Below are positions 1 through 13,668 of a stretch of 64,000 nucleotides of DNA, piece after piece (the first letter of the stretch is position 1; each line of letters begins with the position of its first letter). The translations under genes were made by a program, and so were the position numbers. This DNA comes from Branchiostoma floridae (taxonomy: Eukaryota; Chordata; Leptocardii; Amphioxiformes; Branchiostomatidae). Location: positions 14,212,555 through 14,276,554 of the forward strand of contig NC_049989.1 of NCBI RefSeq assembly GCF_000003815.2, given 5' to 3'. The notes beneath the pieces are model-generated. The model worked only from the letters and a program-made list of their open reading frames with translations, did no database searches and was not told the DNA's origin.

Positions 1-451
1 CAAACATAATTGCGACACAATAATGACAGTACTACAGAACTGTAACTGAACATTACTATACAATGTGGACACAACTCAAACTTCAGAAAGTTAGTAGCCT
101 CAGTACCAGCCTTGTTAAGCTACAGTCCACCACCTAAATGCTATCTGGTGGGATTACAACTTGAAACAGGACTTTGAAGCTAAACAAAGCTGATACTGAG
201 GTAGGAAACAACATAGTTAGTCATCTGTCAATAGAGTTGCAGTACTACAAAACACTGACAGAGGGTGTAGCTGCACAAGGGACAACAAGAACAGACAGAC
301 AGACAGCTATCTTTATCACAGACAAGTTACATTATATATGTGACCACAGAGGAGGGAAAGCTGTAATAAAACAGGGAAAGTCAAGAAGTGAAGACAGGAG
401 AAGCACAGATAGTTAAGAAGTTGTTGTGTTGTTTTCTCGTAGAAGTCTCAC

Positions 452-631
452 CCTCCAGTTTTGGGAGCATCTCCTTCAAGCTTCTGGATGAATGCAGATT
501 TGGCAGACTTCATGCTCTGGCTGCGCGAGGCTTGCTTCATTCTGTCCATTTCTTTCTTCCTCTCCGCTAGCTGGCGGTCGATCTGGTGGCCCGCCTTCCG
601 TGGCCTGGCAGGCTCTTCCCTGTCGAACACG
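452..631 (-). CDS. SMTN: Smoothelin-like exon 15 (conserved linker before CH domain)
   Basis: This 180-nt exon enters in phase 2 and leaves in phase 2, with a CCCATAG acceptor and a GTGAGA donor. It encodes VFDREEPARPRKAGHQIDRQ, then a basic helix (LAERKKEMDRMKQASRSQSM) and KSAKSAFIQKLEGDAPKTG. The VFDRE motif and the A-R-K/S-A-(M/F)-I-x-K-LE pattern are typical of the segment before the CH domain in smoothelins. Reading past the donor gives an immediate TGA, so the CH domain must come from exons left of the window. Confidence 0.9.
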
Positions 632-1946
632 CTATGGGAGCAAAACCAAGGGTTCGGGTCAATATTATGGGTTTAAAAAATTGCAGGGGGTGTGTCAATC
701 CCTCAGGTTAGCTGAAATGAAAGAAAAGTCTTGTTTGGACTCTTTGAGAAAAAGACGTTAAAGTGGTCAAAATTACCACATCAAAATCAAAGAATGGTGG
801 ATGCCATGCAAAAGCTTCTCAGATCAATCCTACCCCTTTCTGTTGTGAGAATCAGTTTTATTTCCTTTAATACTTTAAATCACTCTTTTCTGCTTAAACC
901 TTCTAATATATAACCCAGCGGTTTAAAAGACCATGATTATTCTTCTCAAACCATAAGACCCTTGTCAAGAAGAGTTAAGGAGCCCATGGCTAAAAATGTG
1001 AGACACAGTGAAGCTGGATCATTCTTTACCCCACTTGTGTTTAACGATTTTCCTTTTCTGCTTCTTTCAAAACGTCTAAACTGCATGATTATCGTTGCAT
1101 TCATACATATATGACGGTTTATAAGCGTACGTCATTTCGTGCACTTCTAACCTCAAGTCTAAAGCTCTGCGTCACAGTTTAAGTCTTCCTAATCTTAAAA
1201 GCTTTTCTAAAATAGTCTTGCATAATATCCTAACAAGCCAACATATCCTAACCCACCATTTATGTCTAACAAGTATGAATAATTAGGATTAGTATCTATA
1301 CTTCTATGTTGTTAGGCTTAGATGTAGACCTTGTAATTGTCGATTCAACAAAACAAAATGGATGGATTGCACTGCTCTAGCCTTGGCTAATGCTAAAATG
1401 ACAGTCTTCCTCCCACTGAAAGCCGGAGGGCACGTGTTTAAATGACTAACGGGTCACCAAGCATTAAGTCTGACTAAAGCCTGGATTCACAGACTCTTTA
1501 TAACTGCTGGTATACGTGAGTTACAACATGTAACTATACATGTACATATTCTAGCCCTGTTTTACTAATATCACTGGTAATGACATCAAAATGATATTGT
1601 ACAAGTTTGAAAATCAACTACAATGCACACTGAGAATACCTATAATAACTTTCAAATTTGCACACTGAAAAAAAGATGCTGGATGGCTGTCTAAAATGTC
1701 TGACCAAAACTGTTTCCAGTTGCTTGAGTAACTGCTTTTTTGCGTATCTTATTACCTGTCTAACCTTCATAGACGTATATTAGTTAACTTTAAAATTTGT
1801 TTTTGGTTTTGCTCATGCAGATACTACATGTAGTTTCTGCAGTGACTGTCCAAAAATATTCAGGGCATACATGTATACTTTTAACCATTACAGCCATCAA
1901 ATGTGACATTATCAAAGGTTCACACAGCTATCCTGTTCCGCCTGGT

Positions 1947-2311
1947 CTGGGTTGTAACCAGCCTGAAATCATATTTTGTCCCCTCAATTTTAAATTCAAT
2001 TGCACGCCGAAGGGGCGCTGTTCCTAGGGGTTCCGGGGCATGCTCCACAGGAAAACTTTGAAATCTACATGTAGACCCTCTGAAACGCTATTTCCTCCAT
2101 TTTGAGGGGTGAATTTTGCTGGTTGACTAAGCTGTTCAAACGCCATCTATTTTGGTGAAAAATTACACAAGGGAGACATTCTTTAAATATCTTTACATAT
2201 CGATATTCTTCGGTCACAGAGGAGGGGGCAAAATTCTTTTCCACCCAGAGCTTCAAAATTCTGTCAAAGGACAGTCAAAGGACAGAAGGACGGGTGCTGG
2301 ATACAACCCTG
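1947..2311. mobile_element. hAT-like MITE, copy 1 (365 bp)
   Basis: The element begins CTGGGTTGTAACCAGC and ends GCTGGATACAACCCTG, an inverted pair matching at 14 of 16 bases. It is flanked by CGCCTGGT and TGCCTGGT, an 8-bp target duplication with one mismatch. There is no transposase frame. The ends are the same as those of the element at 21440. Confidence 0.75.
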
Positions 2312-5300
2312 TGCCTGGTACACCGAGGATGAGTGATGATTACATACTGAACCAAGGGCATGTCAGCTTTAAGAGCTGATAGCAAAATGCCAGGGACACC
2401 TTTGTGACCCCAGGGTCAGCTGTGTGACAAAGGAGCGGCTTATTATAGACCACAGCGGTACAGAACACGGACTGATCTTAGAAAATATGGTATCACACTC
2501 TGAAAATTTCAATCTAAATTCTAAAATCCTTGTTAAAAATATTGAACGTCCTGGACCTGTCTGTTAAAAAAATTCTGCAAAAAGTTTTCAGGTTGAAATA
2601 AAGTTGTTTGAAAAGTGTCATTGCACAAAATGTCCCTTTTTTCATAAATCAGGGGGAAAGTTTTGAATCTTAGTTGTAGAGATGACTTGTTCCTAAGACA
2701 AGAAGAGTACAAAAAGATTTTAAAACAAAATCTCCCAAAAAAAGGTGGTAGGGGGCCCAAGTTTACAGCACTTAAAAATACTCTCTGCCCTAGAAGCTAC
2801 ATGTACATGTATGTATTGCTCAAAAATGACCAACACAGCCTGTCCAGAACACGCAATATTATCAAAACCAGAAGTTTTGCTGCAGTACCTTAGAAAGCTG
2901 CTACCGGGCCATAATCCAATTTTAACCCTTGTTTTTCAAACCCCTACCCACCTACCAAAACATCATCCAGATCCATCTACAACTTCTTGAGTTATACTGT
3001 TCAGAGAAAACAGACAGACATACATACGCATGTCAAACCATAACCTTCTTCTCAAAGGCAATAACTCCCAAACCCTGTTATTAGTGTTGTGATGAATCAT
3101 GTACCCTGGGCTACAACTGCCTATTATTCAACTTTACGACTTCCTACACAACTAACTCCTTCCCATCTGATAATATTTATGTCGTAAACATCCCGTCCTA
3201 ACACCTAAGCAGCAATCCATCAATCCTCATCAATTAGTTTTCCAGTAAAGAATCTGAGCAATGGACAATTATAGACAAGAATCCTAATGGCAAATCTGTT
3301 GACAAAACTGGATGCATATACTTGTAGCTATAGAAACTTGTTTACCATTTTGTTTGTAACTTCCTTACTGCAGAAGTAGCCTTTTTGGCCCCAACTTTCT
3401 ATTGTTAAAAGGATTAGCTAAGCAGGGAAATGGTTGAGACTTGAGAGATAAGATGTACCCAATCTTCTTATCCCTTCTCTTATCTACCTCCCAGTGTCTT
3501 CGCCCTTAGGACATATACCGGTAACTAAAATAGCCATTGTATTACAGCTAGCGATGAAGGAGATAAAAGTATTAAATCATTGACAAAAAAGAAAGAGCAT
3601 AATTCAGCTTTTCACACAACTCAAAACAACATTTTTTGCAGCTGTTAGTAAGTATTCTCCAAGGGATATTAAATTTATCTTCTGTTTGTAAGACAGAGGA
3701 GTTAATTTGCGCTCAGACTGATGTCAGAAGGGTGAGCACATTTAGAGTCTAATCTATTGTGATGATAACAATCGTTGGACAGTTTGAGTAGCCAGTGCCT
3801 CAGGCAAGTTGTGCCAGTAAGTCTCAGAGTTGTACAGTCTCTTCAGACCAGTAGTTACTGATATCCGTGGGACCTTTCAACATAGGGGTCCTGGTCCGCA
3901 ACTGAATAAAAGGAAATGTATGTTTGCCATAGGATAAGCTAAGACCTAATTTTAGGCAACAAGGCTTCACGCCTTAAGAAAGAATTAGGAAGACTCAAGT
4001 CAAGCATGTATGCTTGGAATAGGGGCTCTCTACTATGGAGGATCTATGTTAAGACGTATAAGAACGTCTAAGAAATACATTTGTATACTCGCATACAATA
4101 TGTATACTAAACCTTATTTCTTATTACAGAAATTGTAATAGTCATGCCTGACTACCCTCATACATTTTGCAGGTAAACAAGATGTTTTATCTTTATACAA
4201 GCAATTGATGTTTGATGTACAGTCGATAAAGCACATGACAGTAAATGTGGGGCAGCTCTGTACAACAATCAAGCCCTTGTTTTCCACTGAAAGTTAATGA
4301 TTGCGTTAGGTGGAAAAGACTGACAAGTGACCATTTTACCCAGCGCTTTAGCCACAGGGGCTTCCGCACCAAGAAGCATTATAATAACCACCCTCATCTG
4401 AAAAAAGGACGACTTAAAGACAATGAGCCATTATGCCATATGCAAGACTGTTACAATTTTCATCGTTTTCCTTTTAAGATATTCTTGTAAATGATGGATA
4501 GACACATGTATGTTGTGAAAATGATTCAACAGAAATATCACAACATCTATCTTGTATCTCCCAACATATAAAGCAAAAAGAAGATTTTCTATATGTAGAC
4601 TCTTAGAGGATGTCATAAGCTATATGGCAGAAGAGAGTAACAAAAATTTTACATATGCCTCAGGCTTGGGAGGTAACTTGTTAAGATAAAATCACTTGCC
4701 ATATTGATAAGGAAGCTCATTGAAAACACTCCAATTTTATAGAGATAAGAAGGAAGTAAACATCCAAAGGCTTTAATTTGATCTCAGTGTGACTTAAACA
4801 TCCTAACTCTCTTCAAGTTTGGCAGAAATCCAGAGAGAAGCTTCACTCCTTTCGTGAACAAGTTGTTTTTTTGCTTTTCCAAAAATCTGATTTTGTTCTT
4901 AGTGTAACAGTTTTTCCACAAGTCAGTTAATCCCAATTTGTTTAGGTCTTGAAGCAGGTTAGTTTATAATGTACATGTTGGTGGCTTGATTAATTCCAGG
5001 TTTTATCAAACCCTCTTTGATTCAGTATCAGTATCACTACAATACAAGATTGAATGAGTTTTACTTTGAATACTAAAACACTAAACTGCATGTTTCCATA
5101 TCTTTGCTTACGGGTATTGTTAACAAAATTATCTCACCAAAAAGCAGATCTTATACAAAAATGCAGAAAATTGTCAAATGAATATAATTCATAGAAAAGG
5201 GAACAGTGGCCTTCCCTAAAATTCAGGTATACTTGTTCTATCTATTTTAGTGCCTGTATAATCACAGAACCCTGCAGAATTATCTGGGTGTTTTGCCCAC

Positions 5301-6494
5301 CTATGGAGAAGCTAATTAAATAGCAGTATCACATTTAATAGTAGCTTAGACCAGAAGATCATCAAAACAAATGAGTACATCAAAGAAGAGATAGTGGTTA
5401 ACAGATTACTCACCTTTCTGTTAGTCAACAAAACCTTTATACTTTTTATGATCATTTTGCTAAGAAATCTTTTCATAGTCTTTTCCTCTATACTACATCA
5501 AGGAGGTTAAAATGTTCTTTGCTACATAAAAATCTTTGTCAGCAAGTGATCACATCAAAAAGAAATAATTGAAAAAAAAAATTCTGAATCTTGGAAACAT
5601 CAATATATTAGCACATGCACATATAAATAGTAAGTTTCATTTTTGCTTTAAAATGCATTAAGATTATCGTTTTACTTGCAAGCATACAAATATGACATGA
5701 AAAACGTTGCAAAGATCTCACTCACTAACATGAACATGTAACCTTTTGAATGTTCCATACTGGGAAACTCCCAATGTAAGGGCCTAAGTGGGTTGTGTTT
5801 GGGCAAAACACAGTTAAGCTGAACGGGACCGAAAAGTTCTTTTCCCAAGCGACTGCTAGAACCAATGGATTAATCCCTGTGGTAGCGGACAAAGGGAGCG
5901 CCACGGTGGTGGGAGCGAACATGAAGCTCGCACCATCTGCCCTTATGTCGGTCCTGACCTCTCCTACTGGAAACAAACCCTTCTACCAAGACAAAGGGAT
6001 GAAAAGTACGGGGTAGTTTGTTCACAGGGAGAACGCATGGGTTCCTTTGTGGGTTACCACTACCGCAAAGCAGCCGAGAGGAAACATTGGGGACCAAAAC
6101 TGTTTGGAAACACTCGGAAAAACTCATTATGTAGGCCCCTTTGGGAGAGCTAATGCAACATAAGTGGATTTAGACAATCTTTCACCACTTATTGATTCTC
6201 TTTTCTGTCAGAAACTTTACGTACCGCAAGGTCTTTTGACGTTGACATGATGAAGCATCGTTATGAAAACTTCACTATTTGCTTTTTTCTTTCATCCATG
6301 GTTGTTATATCAAGCACAACTCTGAATGTAAAGTAAGAACTTTTTATACAGAAACTTCGAAGTCACAGGAGAAGGAACATCCCAAAACATTACAGCCTCG
6401 GCTTACATTTTTTTTTCTCACGACCTGGAAGTGACAGATCTTGTTACAAATTTCAAACTTGAGGATCCCCCTTTACCGAGCCCTATACCCTCAC

Positions 6495-6637
6495 CTGCCA
6501 ATCTTTCTTGTCTCCTCAGCCTTTTCTTCCGTAGATTGTCTAGCTTTAACCACCTGTAACACCGATCGTCCTGAAGAACTGTCCCCCTCCGACTTCCTCC
6601 TAGGTATCCACACAGCTTCCGATATAAAGGACGGCAT
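6495..6637 (-). CDS. SMTN: Candidate alternative first exon B (short CH isoform)
   Basis: An ATG at 6637 in a good context (GTGTCACCATGC) opens 47 codons plus two bases. The frame starts MPSFISEAVWIPRRKSEGDS and ends EEKAEETRKIG, with a GTGAGG donor in phase 2. Exon 14 also ends in phase 2 with GGC AG, and both run into the exon at 631 to give (K/R)-x-G-S-V-F-D-R-E. Exon B is therefore a plausible alternative start for a short protein made only of the pre-CH linker and the CH domain, like SMTNL-type products. The evidence is a clean frame, a good donor, an exact phase match and the junction similarity. There is no known domain in it. Confidence 0.65.
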
Positions 6638-6785
6638 GGTGACACTGAGACAGTTTTTTTTCTTCTCCTTACTAACAGAACCTTCCGGCAGCTTACCTAC
6701 CCCACAAATGAAGTCTAGCCCAGAGAGTGCAGTCTGTTATTAGCATGCGTTACCGCTGTGTATGCCCCGGCGGCCACATGGACTC

Positions 6786-6793
6786 ATTTGCAT
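6786..6793 (-). promoter_or_regulatory. Octamer site upstream of alternative exon B
   Basis: The minus strand reads ATGCAAAT, the classic POU/Oct octamer, about 150 bp upstream of the start codon at 6637. The surrounding DNA (6740-6800) contains GC-rich stretches (CCCCGGCGGCC) unlike the rest of the intron. An 8-bp match alone is weak evidence, so this is a candidate promoter element only. Confidence 0.3.
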
Positions 6794-9700
6794 GACAATG
6801 TGATTTACCTACGTCATTTGTCTGTGGAGATCCCTATTCATGAGCCGAGGTGTCTGCACTAATGTTGGTGCTACAAATACAATGTACAAGTTATCAGTTT
6901 TCCCCTCCCCTTTTGGACAGACAAGTAAGGTACTTTCCAAGTCTTTTCAGCCCGTAAGCCAATGTCGACTCTTAGCATGAAAATGAAAGCTGTTAAAAGT
7001 TTTAAAGTGCTACTCCTTTGATCATATGATTCATCCTGCGTAAGTACCTGGCATTACGATACTATCTCCCATTTTAAAAGCAGTAAATCAGTCAAAAAAC
7101 TATGTAAAGGATACAATGATAACAAATCAATAAAAACTACTCCCACAACCTATATGTATGTACAAAGAACACAGCTACTCTTTACCACTGAAATAGACAA
7201 TTTGGCAAACACACACTCTACATTTGCTTACTTCAAAGACAACCCGTTAATGGAGTTACATAACATGCCAAATTTAGCATAAATACAAAATAACAAAAGG
7301 CTTTAAAATTTGTTTTCTACATAGCTTTAAAACTATAATTTCACAACTTAGTTTGATACACACATTGGATAAGATAAGACAGACTGACTAGGTTATAAGA
7401 TTTGACATGTGGATTCAACATCTAATTGTTTCCAAGAGATTGGATATTCCCATACTATAGACTAGGTTCACCCAGTGACAGTTGTGCAATTGCTTGAAAA
7501 TAATACACCAAAGGGGGTTTTAGAAAGTACCGTGGGTACCTCACAAGGCTGTGATCAGGGTTTATTGTGCCGACGGTGCAACAAAGGTGCCAACTGACCC
7601 TGGGATAATGCAGGTGTGGGAAGAGGAGGTCCGGCACTGATCACAATGATAGTGGTTAGTGATAATCGTTCACACCTCAGCTTACAACAGGTGTGAACAT
7701 GACGTTTCTACAGGAGCAGTGATCCAGAAGTACTGTGAAACTTTAAACCAAATATAACAATGAACTGAAAAGAAACAAAAACAGTAAAGGATTCTGCATG
7801 CTACTTTATTTTCAACTTTTTTCTAAGATTGTTTGCTTTAAAGTTATGAGAAGTTTACAAAGTCTTAGAAAAACTCAATGACATGTTTTTTGAAAAAAGA
7901 AACTTAAATTAGAGGAATCAGTGCTTGCAACAATTTTCAGCTGCTGTAAAGTGCACATTTCAATCAATACTTTTAAAACTTCTTATTCGTATTCTAACCA
8001 AATGCAAGTTTTTGAATTGTCACTAGCCTGATTAAATCTCGCTTATAGCAGCCCGCCAAACATCCGCCGGCCCCCGCGGGGAAGGGCCAGTTACAGCCCT
8101 GAACAGCACAGTTTGTGTTACACAGACTAAATTGTCACCACCAGTGGTATTTCTGGACAGTCATTAATAAAATGAAATGATAATGCATAAGCAAAAGACA
8201 CAAGGATGGTTATTGTATTACTAAAGATGGCCTATCCATTGTGTGTTGGTATAAGCACTTCCTGTGGCACATTGTGTAAGTCAACCACATGTCGCGTGGA
8301 CTTCTTGTGGATTTATTCAACAGAGGCAGATGGCAAGGAATGAGATCTCATTCAACTACGCAGGAACCATTCATGCAGGTTGTTTTGACAAGAATAAGAT
8401 TTATGAGCCCTTTTCTGTAACCATTCTGATTCTCCCAAAATTCCTTAATCATAAGTTAATATAGAGACTGCAAAAACAGACCAATTGTAACATGTTCGTA
8501 TATGTAACAATTTCCTGTGACAAAGTTTACCCTAATTGTGACTGCATAGTTGCCTAAGATATTACCTTCTTTACAAAAGCTTTGTCTGTGGGGCACTACT
8601 ACCATGACTACTCCAGTACCATAGTTTACCGGAAAGTTGTGTTTGTAAACATGTCATACAAACTCAGCCATCCTTGTCTCCCATCCATATGGATGAGTGG
8701 TGTATGACTAGCCAGCAAAAGCAAACACAGTCATCCTGAACAAAGGCACTAGAGACACAGGACTTACCGTCATGCTATCTTTAGTGGGGAGTTAGGCTAC
8801 CCTGTGTATACAGTACCAACAAAGACTAAGAGAACGACATAGCTCTGAGGATGTTTGAGAGGTTTTACAAAGCAGAAAATATCACTTTGGGGTTTTTAAA
8901 AGCTGCTTGGTAACTTTTCCTTCATCCTTGTCTCATTCTTTCTACCTAAACTTTGTTATGTTTCTTTCTCACCAAATTTACAAGCTACAGTACAGCGATT
9001 TATCAAAGATATTGATTATCATTTTGTAGATTACATTGTATTTTTTGTTTTCTTACATCAGCTTTTCTCTTGGGTTTTCCATGTAACTGCACAAGAACTA
9101 TCCCCCCTCCCAGTGGACTTAGGGCTTTAATAAAGGTTTCCATACAGACTTAAGAAGTCAATCCCTAAGCTTTTCACATGCAAAGTATGTCCAGTGCCTG
9201 GGAATGGTAATTTCTCAGGAGGCCCTAGGCAGGTCACTGTAAACTTAGGGACACTTCAGAAATTCTCAAAGGAGGAGGGAAATATCAACAATTTTCAACC
9301 TTTTTCAAATCAACAGCTCGTGCAATACCTTTATTCTCTTATCATGTCTCTTTTTATGACAACTCTCCTTTTTCTCTACAAAAATATATTTTTCCTTGTC
9401 TTCTTTTGACTTTTTTCATTTTCTCACAGCCCTTCCCCCTTCTATCATTCTTGGTTTATCCCTGAGCTTTTCTATCTGAATGGACAGGACAAAGGATGAC
9501 CTCAAACGAAGAGGAAATCAACACCATTTGGGTAAGCATTATCAAATTGGGACTACATACAAAAATTTATGGCCTTGGTAAGAAAAAAAGAGAACATACT
9601 ACTGTAACAAGAGCGACTAGCTACATTTGTAGGTTTCATCGATCTGTCTCTCCTTATTAATATTATACATCATTAATATCTCTGTATGTGGCTAACTGAC

Positions 9701-10928
9701 AAAGAACTGTTGACTAATCAAGAAAAACTACAATTCAATCCAGAGAACTTTTCAAGAAAGAGTCATCAAGCTGAACATTAACATATAATGCCAATCAAAG
9801 AGGTCACCCAGCAACCACCTGTTCCAACAGGCTATCCGATGAAGCCTCAAACAACCTTTGGAGGGGCAGAACTTATTCAAGATACAACATTTAACTTTCA
9901 TCTTGTGCATGTTTCAAGCTCTGAAATTTCCCTTTGATATGAAATGAAAGGAGTTGGACTTACAACAGACAACTGTCAGACACTCTCCAACACAAAAGGA
10001 GAGATTTCACGGACAAGACAAACCAGGAAAGTACCTTGTCTGTGATGGATTGCGCTAGCACAGCTATCCTGATGGTCTCCTGTCACTGTTCATCACCAGG
10101 TACAAAGTGCGGAGGCGGGTCGGACTCAGGGGTAAGCCTTTCTGGGACAACAATAGGAGGGGGATCAACCCTGCTGACTCAGAACACCACAGATCCAGGG
10201 AAATGGGAATCCAGCTGACAGCAATCCCACATGATGTCCTAGTACAATATGGAGGGCTGCCTGGGGTTTTCCACATTCCCACATTTTTCTCTTTTTTTAC
10301 AATCACACATTAATTGTACAAGACTGCTTTTTCAAGAAAGCATGCTTCAATCATGACAATTTTGATGATACCCTCAGGCTCGTGGGGTTTTTTTTCTCTC
10401 TTCTCTCGACAATTTCAAGTTACAATACAACTGTTTTAAAAAAGTCTTTTCTATTTACACTGGAAAACCAACACTTACAGGACCTAGTAATAGGCAGCTT
10501 CCATTTTCTGTATCTGTAAGCTGGTACAACTGCCCTTGGGCTTTAAAACACCAGCTTCGCAGGCACGTGGCACGGCAGCAGCTGGTTATATTACACTGAA
10601 CGACCTGTCACACCTAATCTTTGCACATCTAGCTGTCAGTGTTGTCAAAAGCTATCTAGTGAGGATGCCCCTACTACTGTACTTGGTGGCAATGAATACA
10701 TTTAGCTCTATAGTCTATGATACTTTTATAGAAAAAACAAATTCAATAATGGAAAACTGTTGTTTATGAAGGCATGATTTGTGATGATGGCGGCTATCCT
10801 ATCCCTTGTTATTGTTATTTTGTGTACATAGACAGGAAGACTGGACTTCTCTTCGGAACTAGTGAAGAAAAGAAACTGACTTCCATGCAGCACAGCTGGT
10901 CAGCCTGTTGTGTGTGTGTGTAAATCAG

Positions 10929-11261
10929 GAAGCTACCCTCTACTGATTCTCCGTGCTAGGCCTGACTGACAACAGAGACAGTTCCATGATCCCAGACATC
11001 GATTCACGAATTTTATCCGGGAATACAACGGGAAAGGAAAATATGCAAGGAAAGGAAAATATGCCGGGAAAGGAAAAATGCCGGAAAAGGAATATATACC
11101 GGGGGAGAGTACCGGCCCTAGCATTAGTGTTGGGGGGAGTGTACCGGCCCCACCTCACACAAAAAAAGACATCTTTCGCCAAGGCCCTAGAAATGCCGGT
11201 GAAGGAGGCTACCCTCTACTGATTCTCTGTGCTAGGTCTGACAGACAACACAGACAGTTCC
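10929..11261. repeat. 57-bp direct repeats around a GGAAAGGAAAAT array
   Basis: Copies at 10929-10985 and 11205-11261 share CTACCCTCTACTGATTCT and the following bases, with a few mismatches. Between them, 11028-11110 is a purine-rich array of about four units with core GGAAAGGAAAATATGC. Confidence 0.8.
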
Positions 11262-12291
11262 TGGGACCCAGCCTTTGTCAGGTCGTGTTGTGTATACGCT
11301 GTAGTACAAGCAGCCACAGTGGGACATGGCTACGCATATTTCCCTCCTTTCATCTCCACTCTTCCACATGGGAGGGCAGCAGTCCATCACAAAGACCACC
11401 AAAGCACTGACAGGCTATGTTTTTAATACTTCAAAATGTTACTAGCACTCTTTTTCCCTTGGATGTTTTATTTCTAGAACAACAAAAAGACTAAAATATA
11501 TGAAGGGCAATTATTCAATTTGATACTTTGTAAATTGATTTACTCAAAATTTTCTCATAATTTTCAGCTGAGACAGATATTTTCCTTTGAATGTCTTTTT
11601 TCTAGAACACTATCAAACAACCCAAAATATATTAATAAATCTCTCTATATACAAGGGCGAAATTATTTGACACTATATACATTTACTGAATTTTTTTCTG
11701 CAAGATTAAGATATGACCCAGAAAATTTTTGGTTTGAAAGAAGAAGAACAATGTGTGTTTGACATTGTTGGAAATATACATTTTTCTCCATTTCATATTG
11801 ATTTAATATGCTAAGAAGAATGCAACTGATGTATAGAAATTCAGTATTACAATTGCAAAGATACAATGATTGTGTATTACACTAGACTGTGAAAGGCTTA
11901 CATGTTAAAGTCTGTAGTCTGAAATTGTCAGCTGTATTTGCTTACTTTAGCCCTAACAAAGCTGGGATAAGTGTGGGGAGTTGTACATAGTGGCTTGTGT
12001 GTTGCCTGTTTGCCTGTTTGCTATGCTCCACAAGCGGAACTAAGAGCTTGATACAAACGGGAAGGAATTACACAAATGTATGCGTGTTCTTTTTGTTCTG
12101 GACCATCAAGTTCGAAAGCCGTGCTTCCTGATATGCTAATAAGACAAGCTAGTACTTAAGGTTCATCCCATTCAGAAGTATAAAGTCATTTGGGGGCTTA
12201 TGTATTCCTAAAGTTTTAGTGTACATTTATCCATTATCCCATAATGAATACAAAATACTTTATGATTGAAAACTTACTGGCAGAAATATTG

Positions 12292-12398
12292 TAGCCTGGT
12301 ATCCTGCCGTATTATAGCTACCAAGTCTCTTCTGTCCTCGTATTTGCGAAGAGGACAGAAGAGACTCAGGAGCTATAATACAGCTGGATACCAGGCTA
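12292..12398. mobile_element. Foldback element, 48-bp arms
   Basis: Arms at 12292-12339 and 12351-12398 are almost perfectly complementary (TAGCCTGGTATCC ... GGATACCAGGCTA) around an 11-base loop. Taking TA as the target duplication, this looks like a palindromic Tc1/mariner-type MITE. Confidence 0.75.
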
Positions 12399-13574
12399 GA
12401 TATATTGAACATGATCTTCTTTGTTTCAGATGCTAATACTGAATTTGCAAAGAATTTCATCAAACTGTTTCTGAGCTTTAGTAACCTTTCAAATCATTCA
12501 GCATGAAATACTTTGTTTCTTGGTAAAATCACTCATCTACAAGTGGAATCTTTTGGTAAAAAAAACATCTAATGAAAAAATCCTTACAAAACATTGTCAA
12601 GCATTTCTACAAGAGCCCTTCCCTGTAATATTGCTTACTTCACTGTCTGAAAAGACTGTCTTTCCCACTTTGGCATTTTTAAAAACAAGCCCAAGAAGTT
12701 GAAGACTCAAGAGTTCCTGAAGTCCCTGGCCTTGCCCTTGGGGAATACTGTCCTTGTTTACATAATTAACACCCCAAACTACTGGTGATAATCACCTTTG
12801 GCACCATTATCAATTAGCAAGTGGGAGATAATCTCTGATAAATGACCTGATAAGGACATGATAAATACACCTCCCCTCCCCCTGCAAATTCTCTTTGCAT
12901 ACCACAACAAACAACACCTTCAAAAACACCTGGCGATGTTGTGTGCTTTAAAGGGTCACATCGACCTAATCTGTACCCCAGAATTACATTATAGTCTCTA
13001 ATCAGGATATCACAATAAGTGCTAGTCAAATCTAAACAAAGGTACTGTTTATGAAGCTCTGATAATTAGTATAGCTTATCAGTGTACATGGGAGTAAATG
13101 ACTTGTATTCCTACACACTGAAAGCTGATACCTTCACAATACAGATCACCTAATGAATGCAGAAACACCTGCATAACCAAGAAGAAGACACAAATTACAA
13201 GGAATGACTAGATATAAAGAAATTGTCTATTTCATACCATCTTCTTTGCAATAAGAATGCCTTCAAAGAATTATATATTTTTTGGCATATCTTATTACCT
13301 GGATGTCTAATCTTCGTTGTCGTAATGACTTCAATGCCTTAAGAAACACTGGCGTTGGGGCCGCTCAAGAAAAATGTATTCTTTCTGAGGGAAGAGTTTT
13401 CAAACAAGGTTGTTGTTGTTTCTGCAATGTTGTTTGTTGGCTTTGGTATGTAGAGGATTATCCTTGCTCTGAGGCATCGTAAAAAGCTTGGTAAAAACAA
13501 CACTTTAGACCAAGATCAAGGGCATACCAGGTTATACCTTTTAAGTCAAATAAACAGTGCTGTCTGACTCTTAC

Positions 13575-13668
13575 CTGCCAACTTTAGCACCTGGTGCGGC
13601 TGCTCCTCCCGAACTACCCCAGGTCTTGGTCTGACTGGTGACAACTGTCTTGGACCGCACACTACCAC
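13575..13668 (-). CDS. SMTN: Smoothelin-like exon 14 (Ser/Thr/Gly linker)
   Basis: This 94-nt exon enters in phase 1 and leaves in phase 2. It has a CCTACAG acceptor and a GTAAGA donor. It encodes GSVRSKTVVTSQTKTWGSSG and then GAAAPGAKVG. Its last two bases (AG) join the C at the start of exon 15 to make serine, giving KVGSVFDRE across the junction. Confidence 0.88.

Larger units (their letters stand above)
632..13574 (-). other. Intron 14 (12.9 kb), holds alternative exon B
   Basis: This intron lies between exons 14 and 15. It contains candidate first exon B (6495-6637), the hAT-like MITE at 1947, the 10.9-11.3 kb repeats and the foldback at 12292. A weak inverted pair is seen at about 5767-6146. 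In the rest (2.4-5.7, 7-10 and 11.4-12.2 kb) I see nothing supportable. Confidence 0.8.

Noticed and set aside
10064-10306. Possible further alternative first exon on the minus strand
   Set aside because: The frame after the ATG stops within ten codons and no donor keeps an open frame into exon 15.
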